Shown here one piece after another: positions 13,561 through 26,605 of a stretch of 64,000 nucleotides of DNA. A program made the position numbers and the translations under genes. Position 1 is the stretch's first letter. Each line of letters begins with the position of its first letter. Under the pieces are notes generated by a model. The model was not told the origin of the DNA. It made no database searches and saw only the letters and a list, made by a program, of their open reading frames with translations. The stretch is from Paralichthys olivaceus (lineage: Eukaryota > Chordata > Actinopteri > Pleuronectiformes > Paralichthyidae): contig NC_091108.1 in assembly GCF_024713975.1 (NCBI RefSeq), positions 9,221,001 through 9,285,000 of the forward strand. Reading direction: 5' to 3'.

Positions 13561-15262
13561 TTTTATTGTAGCCGTCGTCTTTGTTGTTTAGGAGGCTTGA
13601 GGAAGCCGGAAAGGGAATAAAGAATAAACTCACATAATCCACCTTCCTTTTTCAAAACAAGGGTTTCAGACTCACAGGATACATGTTGGTGAAGTGGTTA
13701 TATGATAATGAACATGTTGTGTCTCAGTGCCTTTTACGGGCTGAGGAACATGTCACCACCCTCTGTTTCTGTTTGGGAAGAAAAAGCAAAAAAATTATCT
13801 AAATTGTCCTACTGACAAACTTTCGAGGTATGGGTTTTTAAAAGTGCAAATTATGGATGGCTATATTTTTGTTTATTTATATTTATACTACTGAATACAT
13901 TAACTGTTATAATTACTTATCATAACTATTCTCTATCAATATCTGTTATTATTTCCCTGTTGTAATATTCAATTCAAACCCTGGTTGTCGCTTTATGGTG
14001 TTGGTGTGGCAATCACGATAATAGTATGGAGTAGGATATTTCCTAAATATTATTGCTACTACTAATAATAATAATAATAAAAATTAAAATAATACATGCT
14101 GTTATTGTTGTTATTATTGCATCAATAGTTTTATGCTGTAGCCATACACATTCTATCCAAGCAAAAAGTATTATGATACTGTTTTTATCCTCTAAATATT
14201 ATGTCAGCTATTGGTAAATATCGAACCCACCAAATAAAATAAAATAAAAAGCTAGTTTGACAGATATATGTACATACTGCATTTAAATTAGGGCTACTGA
14301 TAAACCACATAATATTTGATAAATTAGTATTTTGAGGTACTCAGCCAAATGTATGATTTGTCCTTTAATATGATTAAAAGAGACTGATTAAATTTCATGG
14401 TGACGTAAACCAAATGTTGGAGCCTTTTCCACTCTGCAGATTTAAACGAGCACAGACTGGGATTACAATAAAACCTCAATTTGACATTTCGACAAAATAA
14501 AACCAATTTAATATCCACTCGATCTTTTCTATGAGAGAAAACCCCACACACTGAGAAACAGAGGGATGAGTTCACGTCATGTACAACCTGACGGTGGTTG
14601 TTGTCAGGGACCGTGCATGTCAGCGTCGTGTCAGACTGGTGAGGATTCAAACGTCAAACATGAAGTGACAACGGCACCATATCTTCGGCATGTGTGGTAT
14701 GATGATATTAAGTAAGCGCCGGTATGTGCCAGTAAACACACAACGTGATCCAAAACAAAGTTGGGATGTGCGGAGGCTATTTCTCAGGTCTGCAGGCCTC
14801 GAGGTCAACGTGATATCGAACCATCTATTATTAACGTGTATAATACGAAAATATAAATATATAGGATGAATAATAAAGTTTGTCTGGAGATAAAAAGATA
14901 ATATACATTCATTTTCTCTTTCGACGTGCGCAGGTAAAACTGTTTTCCCTTAGATTTCCATAAGATGAGAAATCAAATAAATATTTCCAGAGCATCGGCG
15001 CATGTAAATAAATATAATCTCACAGTTTTGGGGGGGTATTTGCAGCAGAATACACTTTGAACATCTTTAATTGTATGTATAAATATAGTTCTATTAACTC
15101 GCAGCATTAAATAAATGAAACCTCCCAGGGTCAGATCAGATTAAGGCCTGTTTACCCTCCACACAAAATGAACCCGGGTCAGACCGAGTGTAAAATATCA
15201 CAGCAGCCTGCATCCAAGTCTGTAAGAAACGAGGCGCAACTTAACTCACATAAAATGACAAA

Positions 15263-15268
15263 TTTATT
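15263..15268 (-). terminator. foxc1: poly(A) signal of foxc1
   Basis: AATAAA on the minus strand about 480 bases past the foxc1 stop, giving a 3' UTR of roughly 0.5 kb. A/T-rich surroundings make alternative signals possible. Confidence 0.55.
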
Positions 15269-15717
15269 ATTAAACAAACAAACAAAAAAATCCTTCAAAA
15301 AAAATACTTTTCAACAAATGAAGAATCTTTGAAATAGTACGGCGATATACACGTTCCTTTCTTAACTTTTATAATGGAACATTATATTTTTTGGACAATT
15401 ATTTAAGGCAGTTCAATTTAGAAACACTTTTTTTGGTGTTTGGTCCATAATATCCGGCTACAGCTTAGAAATAAATTAGTATATGCAATTTACACATCCA
15501 TGAAAACTGGCATATCTTTAGCATATCATCACATAAAGCCACAAAAGCAAAGAGAGACTTACGTGTTATTTTTCTGCAGTAACACTGTTCTTTAGAAAAA
15601 ACCAAGATCAAGTCTTTTCTGTTTTTGTTTTCTGTCAGTCCACGAGCTGAGGGTGGAGGAGAGAAGGGGAGCACTTTTACAGAAAGAGTTCAAACGCCGT
15701 GAGGAAAAGATCGAGCC

Positions 15718-15742
15718 TGTCTTTCTTTCTTTCTCTCTCTTT
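15718..15742. repeat. short pyrimidine repeat in foxc1 3' UTR
   Basis: CTTT tetranucleotide units followed by CT units, directly after the foxc1 stop codon. Confidence 0.8.
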
Positions 15743-15744
15743 GG

Positions 15745-17163
15745 TCAGAACTTGCTGCAGTCATACACAAAAGCTCCCGAAGTGCGATAGATGGATTGGC
15801 TCGGTGGGAATGACATCTGACAGCTGTTATTCCCATTCACCGGCGAGTTATTCAAGCCAATTCGTTGGGATTCAAACATCTCTCGGACCGAGTGGAAGTT
15901 CTGCTGCTGCGCCGGGTACGTTGCGCCCAGGTGGCCCAGGTCCCCGGCCTGGTTGAGGTACCACGATGTCAGCCTCCCTTGGTGGGGATGGTGGCCCTCC
16001 TGCCCCGAGTTCAGGTTACCGTGGGTCAGGGAGGATGCGGTGGTCGTGATGGAGTAATCTGGCAACGTTTCGTCCACGGTGGTGCTCGGTGCCAAGTGGC
16101 TAGATCTGTCCCCGGCGTACAAGCTCATGGCTTGCATGTTACAATGATAGGTGGCGTTGGAGGTAGTGGAGATGGAGTTTTGGTTACAGGGTGAACTATA
16201 GACGGAGGTCTGACTCGGAGAATAGTTTAAGGACAAAGACGGTGTTATACCTGTCCTAGTGGAGGCGGTGAGGCTGGGGTTGAGCTCTGTGGCCCCTTGC
16301 GGAGACCCCCGGAGGGAGGTCATGATGTTGTCTACGCTGAAGCCCTGCGTCGAGGCCTGGCCGTGGTGCTGGTGGTGCTCGGAGCCGTCCATGCCTATAG
16401 ACCTGCTGGATGGGATGCTGTGGGGGCTCCCGCTGGACATGCTGCTGCTGTCCGGGCTCTCGATTTTGGGCACGGTGCTGAGAGAAGGCGAGTCGGCCTG
16501 AGGCGGCGTGGCGGTGCCGTTCTCGGTCTTAATATCCTGGATCCTCACCGGCTGGGAGCCCTGCACAGCCTGCTCCTGCTCCCGGCCTTGCTGCCTGGGC
16601 GGCACGTCCTTCTGCTGCCGTTCTTCTTTCTCCTTCAGCGCGTCCTTCTTCTTGAACCGCCGCCTCCTCCTCAGGAAGCTCCCGTTTTCAAACATATTGT
16701 AAGAGTCCGGGTCCAGGGTCCAGTAGCTGCCTTTACCGGGTTTTTTATCATCACGGGGCACCTTGACAAAACACTCATTCAGAGACAGATTGTGTCTGAT
16801 GCTATTCTGCCAGCCCTGCTTGTTGTCTCGATAAAATGGAAACCTCTCCATAATAAACTGGTAAATCCCGTTCAGGGTCACCTTCTTGTCAGGCGAGTTT
16901 TGGATAGCCATGGTGATGAGCGCAATGTAGCTATAGGGGGGTTTGACCATATCCTTGGGCTGAGGTTGAGGTGTGTACGGTCCATACGCACGGGCCATGC
17001 TGGCAGGGTATTGGTCATGTGCCGCATGGGAGTACATGTTCATAGGAGCTGGCATCCCCGTGTATCCTCCACCAGCAGCGGCCCGGTAGTAGCTCGGGTC
17101 GCTGCTGATGTACGGCACGACGCCCAGTGAGTTGGGACTGGAGACTGAGTAGCGAGCCTGCAT
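15745..17163 (-). CDS. foxc1: forkhead box transcription factor C1
   Basis: Single-exon gene encoding 472 residues. FoxC1 is a nuclear DNA-binding activator needed for neural-crest, anterior eye, vascular and somite development (family knowledge). Seen: the family-typical N-terminus [20 protein letters not shown], a forkhead domain at about residues 70-168 with recognition helix [11 protein letters not shown] (120-130), a basic nuclear-localisation stretch [10 protein letters not shown] (165-174), a Ser/Pro-rich region, an eh1-like motif FSVDNIM (275-281), and a C-terminus ending VYDCSKF. The frame stays open 29 codons further 5' but contains no ATG there (it would begin at GTG), so this ATG, with G at -3, is the start. 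It is shorter than the human protein, mainly because it lacks long Ala/Gly runs. The a/b copy is unresolved. Confidence 0.97.
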   Translation of the reverse strand: MQARYSVSSPNSLGVVPYISSDPSYYRAAAGGGYTGMPAPMNMYSHAAHDQYPASMARAYGPYTPQPQPKDMVKPPYSYIALITMAIQNSPDKKVTLNGIYQFIMERFPFYRDNKQGWQNSIRHNLSLNECFVKVPRDDKKPGKGSYWTLDPDSYNMFENGSFLRRRRRFKKKDALKEKEERQQKDVPPRQQGREQEQAVQGSQPVRIQDIKTENGTATPPQADSPSLSTVPKIESPDSSSMSSGSPHSIPSSRSIGMDGSEHHQHHGQASTQGFSVDNIMTSLRGSPQGATELNPSLTASTRTGITPSLSLNYSPSQTSVYSSPCNQNSISTTSNATYHCNMQAMSLYAGDRSSHLAPSTTVDETLPDYSITTTASSLTHGNLNSGQEGHHPHQGRLTSWYLNQAGDLGHLGATYPAQQQNFHSVREMFESQRIGLNNSPVNGNNSCQMSFPPSQSIYRTSGAFVYDCSKF

Positions 17164-17560
17164 GTCTTCACGTTGATCCGGCGACAATATAGCCCCAAAA
17201 ATAGGCAAACGGAGCTCCACTTCTCCCTCCTCTGACGGCCGAGGACGCACAAATCTCAGTCCCTCACTGCTCAGATAAAAAACCGCAAAAAGAAACAGGA
17301 GAAAAGTTCACAACAGTGCGGCGTGTTGGTTCTCTGAGGTGATCAAGCCGTCCCCATCCCCGTGTCTCTGCGAAACAGACGCACATTGAAAAAGTTCTGG
17401 ACTTTGGACATCCGTCACCACACAGGACTTTTGGTGCAGTTAAATTCTTTTCTCTTTTTTGCTGCCACTGGAGCTCCTCCCCGAGAAGTGCGCGGCTCGT
17501 CCAATGAGGGAGTTGGAGAGAGAGAGGGAGTAGAGAGCTCCCGGCCACACTCAGAGCTTT
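17164..17560 (-). promoter_or_regulatory. foxc1: foxc1 5' UTR and proximal promoter
   Basis: Sequence just upstream of the foxc1 start is GC-richer than its surroundings. It contains a CCAAT pentamer at 17501-17505 (plus strand) and no strong TATA box. The transcription start cannot be fixed from sequence. Confidence 0.4.
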
Positions 17561-17816
17561 AAGTAAAACGAGAGAAGGTGTTGGTAACTCCCAGCCCCGC
17601 TGCAGCCAAGACTTCAGACGTGCCAGAGCAACTCACATGAACACAATCAGATCAGGGAGCACATATCCCTGCACAGTGTTTCAAAACAGCATCCTCCATC
17701 AGACCTGTGGCTGTCCCGAGACAACCCAAACAGATGTGTTATCTCTCAAATGTTTTACACAAATTTAAATAAAGGACAATTAGTCTGGATCTTAAAGAGT
17801 TAAATCATTTTTTCTC

Positions 17817-17844
17817 TGTGCGTAAAAAACATTTTTTACGCACA
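17817..17844. repeat. perfect 13-bp inverted repeat, 2-base loop
   Basis: Arms TGTGCGTAAAAAA and TTTTTTACGCACA flank the dinucleotide CA, about 0.65 kb upstream of the foxc1 start. Each arm carries GCGTAAAA, which resembles posterior-Hox/Cdx-type sites. Confidence 0.9.
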
Positions 17845-20117
17845 CGCTACCAGTGAATTTATTTGGCACGCTCTCTTGCAGCTGTCCCTTTTAATAAGTT
17901 AATCAATAACACTGTGTTTCCACTTTTCTATTTTTCATTGGAAACTATAGTAGTTGTATAGTTAACCAAATGGCGTCGTTTACGCGCCGCTCAGCGTCTT
18001 TTAAAGCGCATTTTATTAGTGCAAAGCCTCCACACCAGCCCCAGATCACCGTGAGATCAAAGCAGGGGCATCGGTGGTCGTGGTGCGTTTAAGTGCGATC
18101 TCATTAAAACCAGAATTAAAAAGACAAGTTTGTGCTGAGAGGGACCAGAGGGGGTGAGGGTTAATTCAAGAAAACGATTTAGAGACAAGGGGCCAAATGG
18201 CTCAACCTTGTTTACTGGCTGCCTAATGTGTTGTGATGTTTGAGGCCTACTGGGGATTTATTACCCAATTGACAGCCCAGAAACAAAACTGATTATTAGA
18301 TTATTTTATTCGATTGTTTTCTCCACACTGACGTAAATCTTCAATTAAATACTAAGATAAAACATTATCAGGATAGTTGAATCAGTGTTTATACCACTCT
18401 ACGATTTTTCCATTTCATGTAATTTATTAAGGCTGAGCTTTTGCGGAGTGAATAAAAATTCAGACCAAACATAAAGAAAAAGAAAAAGTTCAATAAAGAT
18501 GTATCTGCGCTGTCAGAGGCGACTGTGCATGAAATTGTTATTGGTCATTGTGAGGCAACGTTACAGTCCCAGTGTCGCAGTAATCCTCTGCAGGTCGTCT
18601 TAATTAAATGTCCGTGCACTGGCCTGGTGCTGCGCCGGTTTCTCCTTACATGGACCCGGGCATGAACTTTTTCCACCGCCCTGAGCTGTTTACACAGTTC
18701 ACGACGGGCCTTCCACTTAATCCCACGGCCTGCCCACCCAGTCCACCTTAACTCTTTATTATTTAAAGGCATCCACGGCTGAGGCCCAGTGAAGAACACG
18801 AGAAAGTGTCACAAGTGAAAAACTTGATGGTCGTTGCTTTTTATTCTGCAACAAAATGAGGAAGTTATCTTAGAATAGATATTTTGCTTTTATGGTGAAG
18901 TACCTGTATCTAAATTGTATTTCTACTCTTTTTTTAAATTTCAGTTAATTTATTAGATTTTTTAACAGAATGTTATTTTAATTTTACTTGTTTTTTTATT
19001 CGTGTTATTTGTGTATTTGTACCAAGAAACTGCATCTTTAAAATTATTTCAAATGATTATATAAATTAGAACATAATCCGAGATGATTATAAATAATCAA
19101 ACAATGGGATAGTACATACAATATAATACAAAACCATGTAAAAAAAAAAACGTAGGCTAATTATTAAAAGTAATACTATCTGATGTAAGTAACTCAAAAT
19201 TCAGTTTACAGTGATGCCGATAGACAGAGAGAGACAGAGACTGTCTGTCTGTATCAGTCTGACACACACACACACACACACACAGACACACAGAGGATGT
19301 AATTACTTTGGATTTGGTTCCCTCTGGCGTTGATAACGGGTTAAATATTTGCTGTCTTAAATACAATAGATTGATTGGTGTAACTTTTTATTAGAGTTGA
19401 TCATCCAACCATTTTAATGAGATCTTCTAACCGGACCTCATGGATTAAACGAGTACATAAACACATTTGATAAAATAATTGATTTAACAAATAGAAAAGT
19501 TAGATGAGTGAGAAGAAAAAAACTAGTATTGTGGGTGTGTACGCGCGTGCGTGGCAAGAGCCGAAAAACGAGCAAAGAAGTTGGAGGCCATTTATGAGAC
19601 ACTGCTGCCACCTCATGGTCAACTATAGTACTGCAGAAAGGGATTGACAAACAGGAGAAACAAGAAGCACCAAGCAGCGTCAGAGACGGAAACACCAGGA
19701 ACCAAAACACTGCTACAGTGACATAGTAAACTAGTGTGGGTCATATACTTGTAAACTGCCACCGTCTCAGACTCTTTGTTGTCTAATTTCACTTATGTTT
19801 GTGTAAATTGTGTGTTATTGGTCAAAATAAGACACATATAACACAACACAACATGCTGCCTACACCAGTTGCTTGGCATCAATGGAAAGATGCATGATAA
19901 AGGGCTCAACATGTTACAATGCACACACATTATTTTCTCAGCAAATCAAGGGAACTGGACCAAAGCCTAAAGGACTTCTTCCATAAGTAGGCACAACATT
20001 CGAAGCATTGGTATAAATAGTGCCTCTGAAAACTTTCACTGTTGGACTATAGGTGACCAGAGAGTGCTCTGAAGGTTTCCATGTGATGTGCACATCGCCA
20101 GTTACAATTCTACTGCA

Positions 20118-20118
<1 letters not shown>

Positions 20119-20151
<33 letters not shown>

Positions 20152-20152
20152 C
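20119..20152. repeat. (CG)n(CA)n microsatellite
   Basis: CGCGCGCG followed by CA units; alternating purine/pyrimidine. Confidence 0.9.
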
Positions 20153-21877
20153 ACATTTACAGTTCACACGCAGTATCCATCAAAATTGCTTATGTCACTC
20201 TGTTACACACTAGGTAGGAGATATGACGGAAGGCAAAGCAACAAACACATTTGCATTTTGGCCTCAAACGGAGGTCCTGCACATGTGGCCCGGACGCATC
20301 TGCGTTCACACATAACGTGGCCATATGCGTCACAGACCACGATCAGATCTGAGGACGCATTTGGGTGCGTTCAGGGCTCATACGCAGCACTGAACACTTG
20401 TGACCGGATGATTCAGGATATACCATGTCTCAGATTTGATTCCAGCAACACAATATTCCGTTCATTTACCTAATATTATATATATAATTATTGCAAAGGG
20501 GTGGTTATAAAGAGCATGAATATGTGCCTCCACCACGAAGTTGCAAATTGCATCTATAACAAGCAAAAGTGGAACAAACACAACAGCAGACCCACCTTAC
20601 TGATTCAATCATCTCCACTGCTGCTCCTCAAGTATCTCTCAGCTGCAGATTGTGTCCTGATGTGTTAGATAAGAGCACATCTGTCTGTTGCTCAGTGATG
20701 ACCAGTTTCAACACATTTCCTCTTCCATCAGTCACTTTCATCACAATTCGTTTCCAGGTAGAATCCACATTCATCACGACAGATCTCGCTTACGTTATTG
20801 TCACCGAAAAACCCGCGCTAAAGGTAACAGGAAGTAGAAGTAAGGTCAAGAGTTCACTGCGTAAAGCCCATTGGCTGAATCAGATCACCCGTGTTGGCTG
20901 CGTGTTTTTTAAAATTTAAATATAATGTTTTTTCACGTTTTTATTAATTGCTCAGATTATAAATGATAGTGTAAAACGTTAGAAGATATAACAAATACAG
21001 ACATTTTAGATTAAACTGTGACTGTCCTCAAACACCCCAGTCCCCCCAGTGGCGCCATCTATAGGTCATGATTTATTTTTTTTGAATTTGACACAATTTT
21101 GATCCAGGTCAAAGTCCAGAGTCTCAGAACTCACTGAAGAGATGTTGCTGTTGTGCAATATTCTGAAATGATTGTACACTACATGTGTCCTAAACACTGC
21201 TGTGTCATTTCATTCGTCTTTGTGTTGGTAGTTTTAGTTGCAGTAGCATGTGTTCTACATACAGTATATCGCAGGATACAATGTATTCAGTTTTTTTCAG
21301 CATTATGGACACAATCATCAACAAGCTCTTAGAAAAATATAAATTCCTCTTCATAAAATAACACTTATCTGTGGATCTAATCATATATATATATATATAT
21401 CTGTATCTATTATTCATTTGATATCATCATATGTCTCTATGACACTGTGCCATTTTCTACACTTTACCTGTCAGGTGGTTGTATCAACAGACCGGCAAAA
21501 CTCTATAGACATAATATTCACCTGATTACATGATAACATGATCAAATAAATATAGTTCCACAGTTTTTTCATTATTAATGAAATTAGCTCAACAATTCCT
21601 CTCAACCACCCTGGCTCGGCCTTTGAAATGATGTCTCAGGCTTATGTTGAGTAGTGCACATTAAAAGTACATTTATTACAAATTAAACAAAGCCTATTGA
21701 AATATTTCAATAAACCTAAACAATGCCACGTGTCTCTTTATATTTATTTTACAGAGTTTATGAGCCAACTGCTGATGTTTTTAATAGAGTCATATAATGT
21801 TTACAACTTAGTTTTCATGAACTCAGGCCAAGTGTACAGCCCACACAGTTTTGTTTGAGGCATTGTACTTGCAGTCT

Positions 21878-21890
21878 CCAGTAGGTGGCA
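21878..21890 (+). promoter_or_regulatory. CTCF core motif
   Basis: CCAGTAGGTGGCA matches all 13 positions of the vertebrate CTCF core CCASYAGRKGGCR. It points rightward, toward foxf2 and foxq1, about 0.65 kb beyond the foxf2 poly(A) signal. Confidence 0.5.
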
Positions 21891-22534
21891 GTACAGTCAC
21901 ATTTAAAACAAACGATGAGCGAAGAATGAAACATTTTTAACGTCAGAGCTTCAGGTTCATTATTGTGGATTGACTTTGACATTTGTCTTTGTTTCTTTTT
22001 ACTGATTAATTAATTAAGAGCAAATATTGCATTAACAATTATATTCAGGTCTTTTGGGATAAAAAAAAAGAAACACATATAACTTAAATTCTCCTCAGGA
22101 TATAAACTGCTGGGCCTAAAAGAAGGATTCATTTTTTTGGAATAATCTTAAACTTGTAATGCATAAACTGAAAATGCATAAATTGTGTGGTTAAATTAAA
22201 AAAATGATGGTGTATCGGTTAAACTGGTAATAATCTACTTATATTGTTTACTGTATCTTAACTTAACTTAAATAATTGGTTAAATCTTCTTTTGTAAAAA
22301 CTGTTAAAATGTTGTGACCAGAAGAGATATTTAAAGTCAGTAGCCTTCAAACAACAACAACAATAGTATAATAATAATCATCATCATCAAAATAAGAATA
22401 TTTTAGCAGAACTAAAATGAGAAAAGAACATTTGAAAGAAATGATACTCAAATCATTTGAGTATAATGAATTTCCATAAGAAACGGTTTTTTTTTAATGA
22501 AACACTTCCAAACTCTCTTTTAAAAATAAATCTC

Positions 22535-22540
22535 TTTAAT
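22535..22540 (-). terminator. foxf2: poly(A) signal of foxf2 (variant)
   Basis: ATTAAA on the minus strand, about 250 bases after the foxf2 stop. No canonical AATAAA was seen closer. Confidence 0.35.
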
Positions 22541-22788
22541 GACTTGCAACATCTTTCAGTCAAACAAACCAGGAAACAAAATTAAGTTCATGAAAAGATG
22601 TAAATATGTTTTTATCCACTTGTGCTAAGTCAGAGGTTTGCTGAACAAATTAAGGGCGAGTCCTCATATCATCACCACCACTAACAGGTTTCAAAAGTCA
22701 AAGTGTCTTTAGAAATAAAGCAAAAAATCCATGACCAATACTTTTATCGTCACAGTAATCAGGGCGGAAGTCAGAGTGGACAGTTGTG

Positions 22789-25310
22789 TCACATGACGCA
22801 CGGCTTGACGTCCTGACAGACGCTCTGGTGGTGGTGGTGGAGCTGGTGGTAATAAGAGCCTCCGCTGCTGGGATGGAGGGACGAGATCCCGTTCAGGTTC
22901 AACACGAAGTCCTTCCTGTCACACACAGGAGCTGAGTGACCGGAATACCGAGACAGTCCCACTGAAAACAAACAGCACAAGTCAGGGTCACTCGTTTGTT
23001 TATGGGCTGCATCATTCATGTTTGTCATTTCTATTCCAAATACTGGATGACAAAAGATAACATATATAAATTCTTTGAGGTCATTTTTAATAAGGTAAAC
23101 GTTTAAAGTTGTGTCCAGTGGTTTTATTAAAACAGTCACTGAAGCTATATCAACTATTTAACATGCTGTGGGTTGCCAGGTTTGCGAAAAATCATTTGGC
23201 TGATATTAATCCTAATTGAATACAAAATAATTATCAATTTCTTTTTTGCTATTAACAATGAAGTCAATGCTGATGAGTCTAAATTGTGGTCACTTTGCAT
23301 TGTACGTGTTCTGCTCTGCAGCCTTGCTCTTCCTGTTGAACTAAAAATGTGAAAAGACAAAGCACGTAGTTTGTTTTGGTGAAGGAGGTTAAATCAACAG
23401 CGAGGAGATTTTGACGACGTGGCAAATCCAAAATGGTTTAATTAGTTTATAACGGATCAATTAAACAAATGTAAATCATATGTTTATCAGTGAGCCCCAT
23501 TTCAACTTGTATATTCAACGAATCGAGTTTGTGTGGGTGTTTTATTAGAAAGTGACCAATTTGATCCATGATGTCACTAAAAACACCAACAAAAGAAAAA
23601 TATAATGAAACAAAAAACGAACTAAAACTATTAGAATAACAGGCTAGAATAATTCCCCTCACTAAAAAATACGTAAACACGTCAAAGGCCTGAATGAATT
23701 TGCAGTGAAACTAAGCTTTTTTTCCCACTGTTGATAATGTATTTGTGACTTTTTCAGTTTTGATGCTGATATTTCAAATTCATTCTATAGCACGAACTCT
23801 TCTATACCTTGTGATAAATGCAATTAGCTGGTGCGAAGTTTGGATTAAACACTAGATCATATCTGGTAGAAAATGTGTTAAAATTTTACCACAATTTAAC
23901 GACAGACAGTGAAACATTAAAACTGAAAAACAAATGTTATGATGATCTCTGGATTTTATTTGAACGATGATATAATCGGATCAATTCGTGTAGATTCGAT
24001 GGTTCTTGACAGTATTTTGTGAGTTATAATAAACAGTAAATATTCGATTTAGTTGTTAAACATTTAAGTCAAAAACTGGTAATTTCACGTGCAAATTATT
24101 TTTCATTGCTCATCTCATGAAACTCGATTAATAAAACATGCATAGGGAAAGTTTCTATAGATTTGATTCGAATTGGCTACAGTTAGCTCTTTGTAATGCG
24201 TAAAGATAACGACTCCTGTTTTGGTTGACAACCCATCGCTGCAGTTTAATATGAATTATGAACTTTGACAACAATTGCTCTATCAGATAATAAAACATTT
24301 AGTTTGTGCATATGAGCAAACCGCGTGTATCCACCTGGGATGTCAGAAGAATCTCGTGCGTTATGGTGCAGATAGCCCTGATCCAGAGAGTAGGAGGATG
24401 ACATCCCTGTGTGCAGAGCAGAAGAAGTGGGGCTGCTTGATGCAGCCAGACACTGCTGCTTCATGTATGAAGGTACACCAGGTGAACTCCAGTGAGAAGC
24501 TGCATTTACATAAGGTGACTGACTGTCCAGAGAGCCCAGCATTGCAGGAGAGGACTGCAGGGGACTGCTGTTGCTGTCCGGGCAGTAGTCCGTGTTTGAG
24601 GCCGCCTGACACGCAGCCATGTACGATGGCCCGCTGCCCGATGACATGTGTGGGACGTGGTGGCCCCCTCCAAGACCCTCGAAGCCACCTGGCACTGGAT
24701 TACCCATCAGGTCTATGTTATAGCTGCTGTGACATGTTAGTGAGCCTGAAGGTGACTGGAAATCAAAGTTTTGTGGCAGCATTGATGCACCGAACCCGAT
24801 GCCATTCATCATCCTGTACATTGGTTTCAAAGCCTGGCACTTCCTGCGGAATCCCCGAGGTCTGCGACGAAAGGAGCCCTCCTCGAACATGAACTCACTC
24901 CCCGGGTCGATGGTCCAGTAGTGGCCCTTGCCAGGTCTACCGAGACCTTTGGGCAGCTTTATGAAACACTCGTTCAGAGACAGGTTGTGTCTGACGGAGT
25001 TTTTCCATCCTTGGTATGATCCCCTGAAGAAAGGGAAGCGCGCCTGCAGGAACTGATAGATCTCGCTCAAAGTGAGCCTTTTGGTGGGCGAGCTTTGGAT
25101 CGCCATCACAATGAGGGCGATGTATGAGTAAGGGGGCTTCTCGGGGCGCCTCAAACCCGAGTTCCCCTTCTTCCCTTTCACGGATGCACCCTGCACCACC
25201 GCGCTCTCCATCACTGGCTGTGCGCTCAGCAGAGATGAATTCAGAGCAGCTTGTCCGGAGCGTGGAGGATTGGATGGATCCAGATGTTGCTGGGAGCTCT
25301 CGGTCGTCAT
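22789..25310 (-). CDS. foxf2: forkhead box transcription factor F2
   Basis: Two coding exons: 25310-24335 and 22961-22789, giving 382 residues. FoxF2 is a mesenchymal nuclear transcription factor acting in gut, craniofacial and vascular pericyte development (family knowledge). Seen: start MTTESSQQ with a strong initiation context (G at -3, GCAGCC before ATG), a forkhead domain at about residues 57-155 with helix [11 protein letters not shown] (105-115), a Ser/Gly/Tyr-rich activation region, and exon 2 with the FoxF signature [19 protein letters not shown] ending [10 protein letters not shown]. The intron is phase 1: donor CAG/GTGGAT (non-ideal after GT), acceptor TTTTCAG/TG, rejoining as a Val codon. 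The frame 5' of the ATG is open but has no ATG. FoxF1 is the alternative; the FoxC1-FoxQ1 neighbours favour FoxF2. Confidence 0.95.
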
Positions 25311-25443
25311 GGCTGCGGTTCCTTTTTTTTGTTGGATCCAACCACTGTGGGTTCCTGCACGTAGGAAAACTTTCTTCAAACTCTCAAAGGTTTCCTGATG
25401 TGACAATAACAGAGGTCAGAGTCTCTTTGCGATGCTCAGCGCG

Positions 25444-25449
25444 TTTATA
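25444..25449 (-). promoter_or_regulatory. foxf2: TATA box of foxf2
   Basis: TATAAA on the minus strand within GGTTATAAACGC, about 134 bases upstream of the foxf2 start codon, predicting a 5' UTR of roughly 100 bases. Confidence 0.5.
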
Positions 25450-26460
25450 ACCGTGTAACGCCAGCCGCTGTGCCACCTTCCTCCCTCTGTCCATCGCTGG
25501 CAGTAATCCCATATGAGAGGGGGAATAAGGCTCCTGGACTTTGCTTGCGCACATCCACCGCGGCCAAACACAACCCGACCACCTATCAATTCTTAAATCT
25601 CTCTCTGCCCCTCTATCCCCCAAAATCCCTCCAAGAAATCGCCAGGAACTGCTCCCTCCCCATCTGGCCCGGATCCAGACTAGAAGCCGGACACGGCGCA
25701 GTGGAGTAAGACAAATCTCCTCCCACGACTCCCTTTTCCAAAACACCTCTGTTCACATTTTGCAGGCGAATATTTGGCACAATAACTTGACATGTCGTTG
25801 AATAAAGACACTCAGTCTGCATAAATCTTTTAGTCTCACGTTCTTGCGTAAAGTGATGTCATGTTGCAAAGGTGCACATGAGAGGGGGTCCTGATTTGTT
25901 TGGGATCTGTTCAGGGTTATGACTCTGACATGAGAGGGAGCATGCTTTTTCCATCAGAGCGTGCCAACATACCACACACAGTGCACGAGTGTCAGTTTAC
26001 TTCTCGGGGTCTGGATTTCATCCCTGGGGAAATGAAATTATTGTAAAAAAGTCACAAATAATGATTTAGATGCTGGAACAACGTCGATTACTGTAAACAT
26101 CTTATTGCATTAAATCAATTTGGAGCCAAGTCACCACATTTATGACGTGAAATACACATCAGCAGAGTTCAAACGCAATCTGCCCTGAATATCAGCAACA
26201 TCAAACCTGCAGTCCTGCTGCGTCCAGGCCGCGTTGCTGCTTTAAAAGGAAATTTACTTTCTAGCCTCAGAAGAATGGGGCCTATAGTGGGAAGAGATTT
26301 CTTCCTATTGTGGATTCCAGCTCTGTTCGCTCAGGATGCACCATTTGTATAAACTCTTTCCTGCGCATGTGTGGTGACTGAGGCGACAGCTATTTACAGA
26401 GCCAGACAGAAAACATAAATATCGAATGCCCCCATCCGCCTGCAGAGAGGATTCTTGAAG

Positions 26461-26605
26461 AGTGGGAAAATTATTTTTATTAAATAATAATAATTATTGA
26501 TATTATCATTACCATTATTATTATTAATATTTTCATTACTATTATTATTATTATTATTGCTGTTATTAATATTACTCCTCCTATTGCTACTACTACTAAT
26601 AATGT
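26461..26605. repeat. (TTA/ATT)n trinucleotide-rich tract
   Basis: Degenerate ATT/TTA repeats between foxq1 and foxf2. Antisense translation gives poly-Asn low complexity, not a protein. Confidence 0.85.

Larger units (their letters stand above)
1..15262. other. gene-free flank 3' of foxc1
   Basis: No coding exon, RNA gene or intact transposon is recognisable here; the open frames are short and resemble nothing known. In the human order gmds would lie on this side, converging on foxc1, but none of its exons is evident. The stretch holds one dispersed-repeat copy (about 770-955), GT, CA and CT microsatellites, AT-rich segments with many homeodomain-type TAATTA cores, and CpG-enriched segments around 11.1-11.9 and 13.2-13.6 kb. 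It is most likely regulatory flank of foxc1 (inference). Confidence 0.6.
17850..22534. other. foxc1-foxf2 intergenic region
   Basis: No gene was recognised between the foxc1 promoter and the end of foxf2. It holds CA microsatellites (19262-19290, 20119-20152), a short (AT)n run (21383-21398), AT-rich DNA and one perfect CTCF core (21878-21890). Short open frames are unremarkable. Confidence 0.6.

Noticed and set aside
16297-17130. 277-codon plus-strand open frame opposite foxc1
   Set aside because: Shadow of GC-rich foxc1 codons; low-complexity Arg/Leu/Val composition and no recognisable domain.
17164-17250. N-terminal extension of foxc1 by 29 codons
   Set aside because: The frame is open but contains no ATG, and the family-typical N-terminus begins at the ATG at 17163. 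The same reasoning rejects the 32-codon extension of foxf2.
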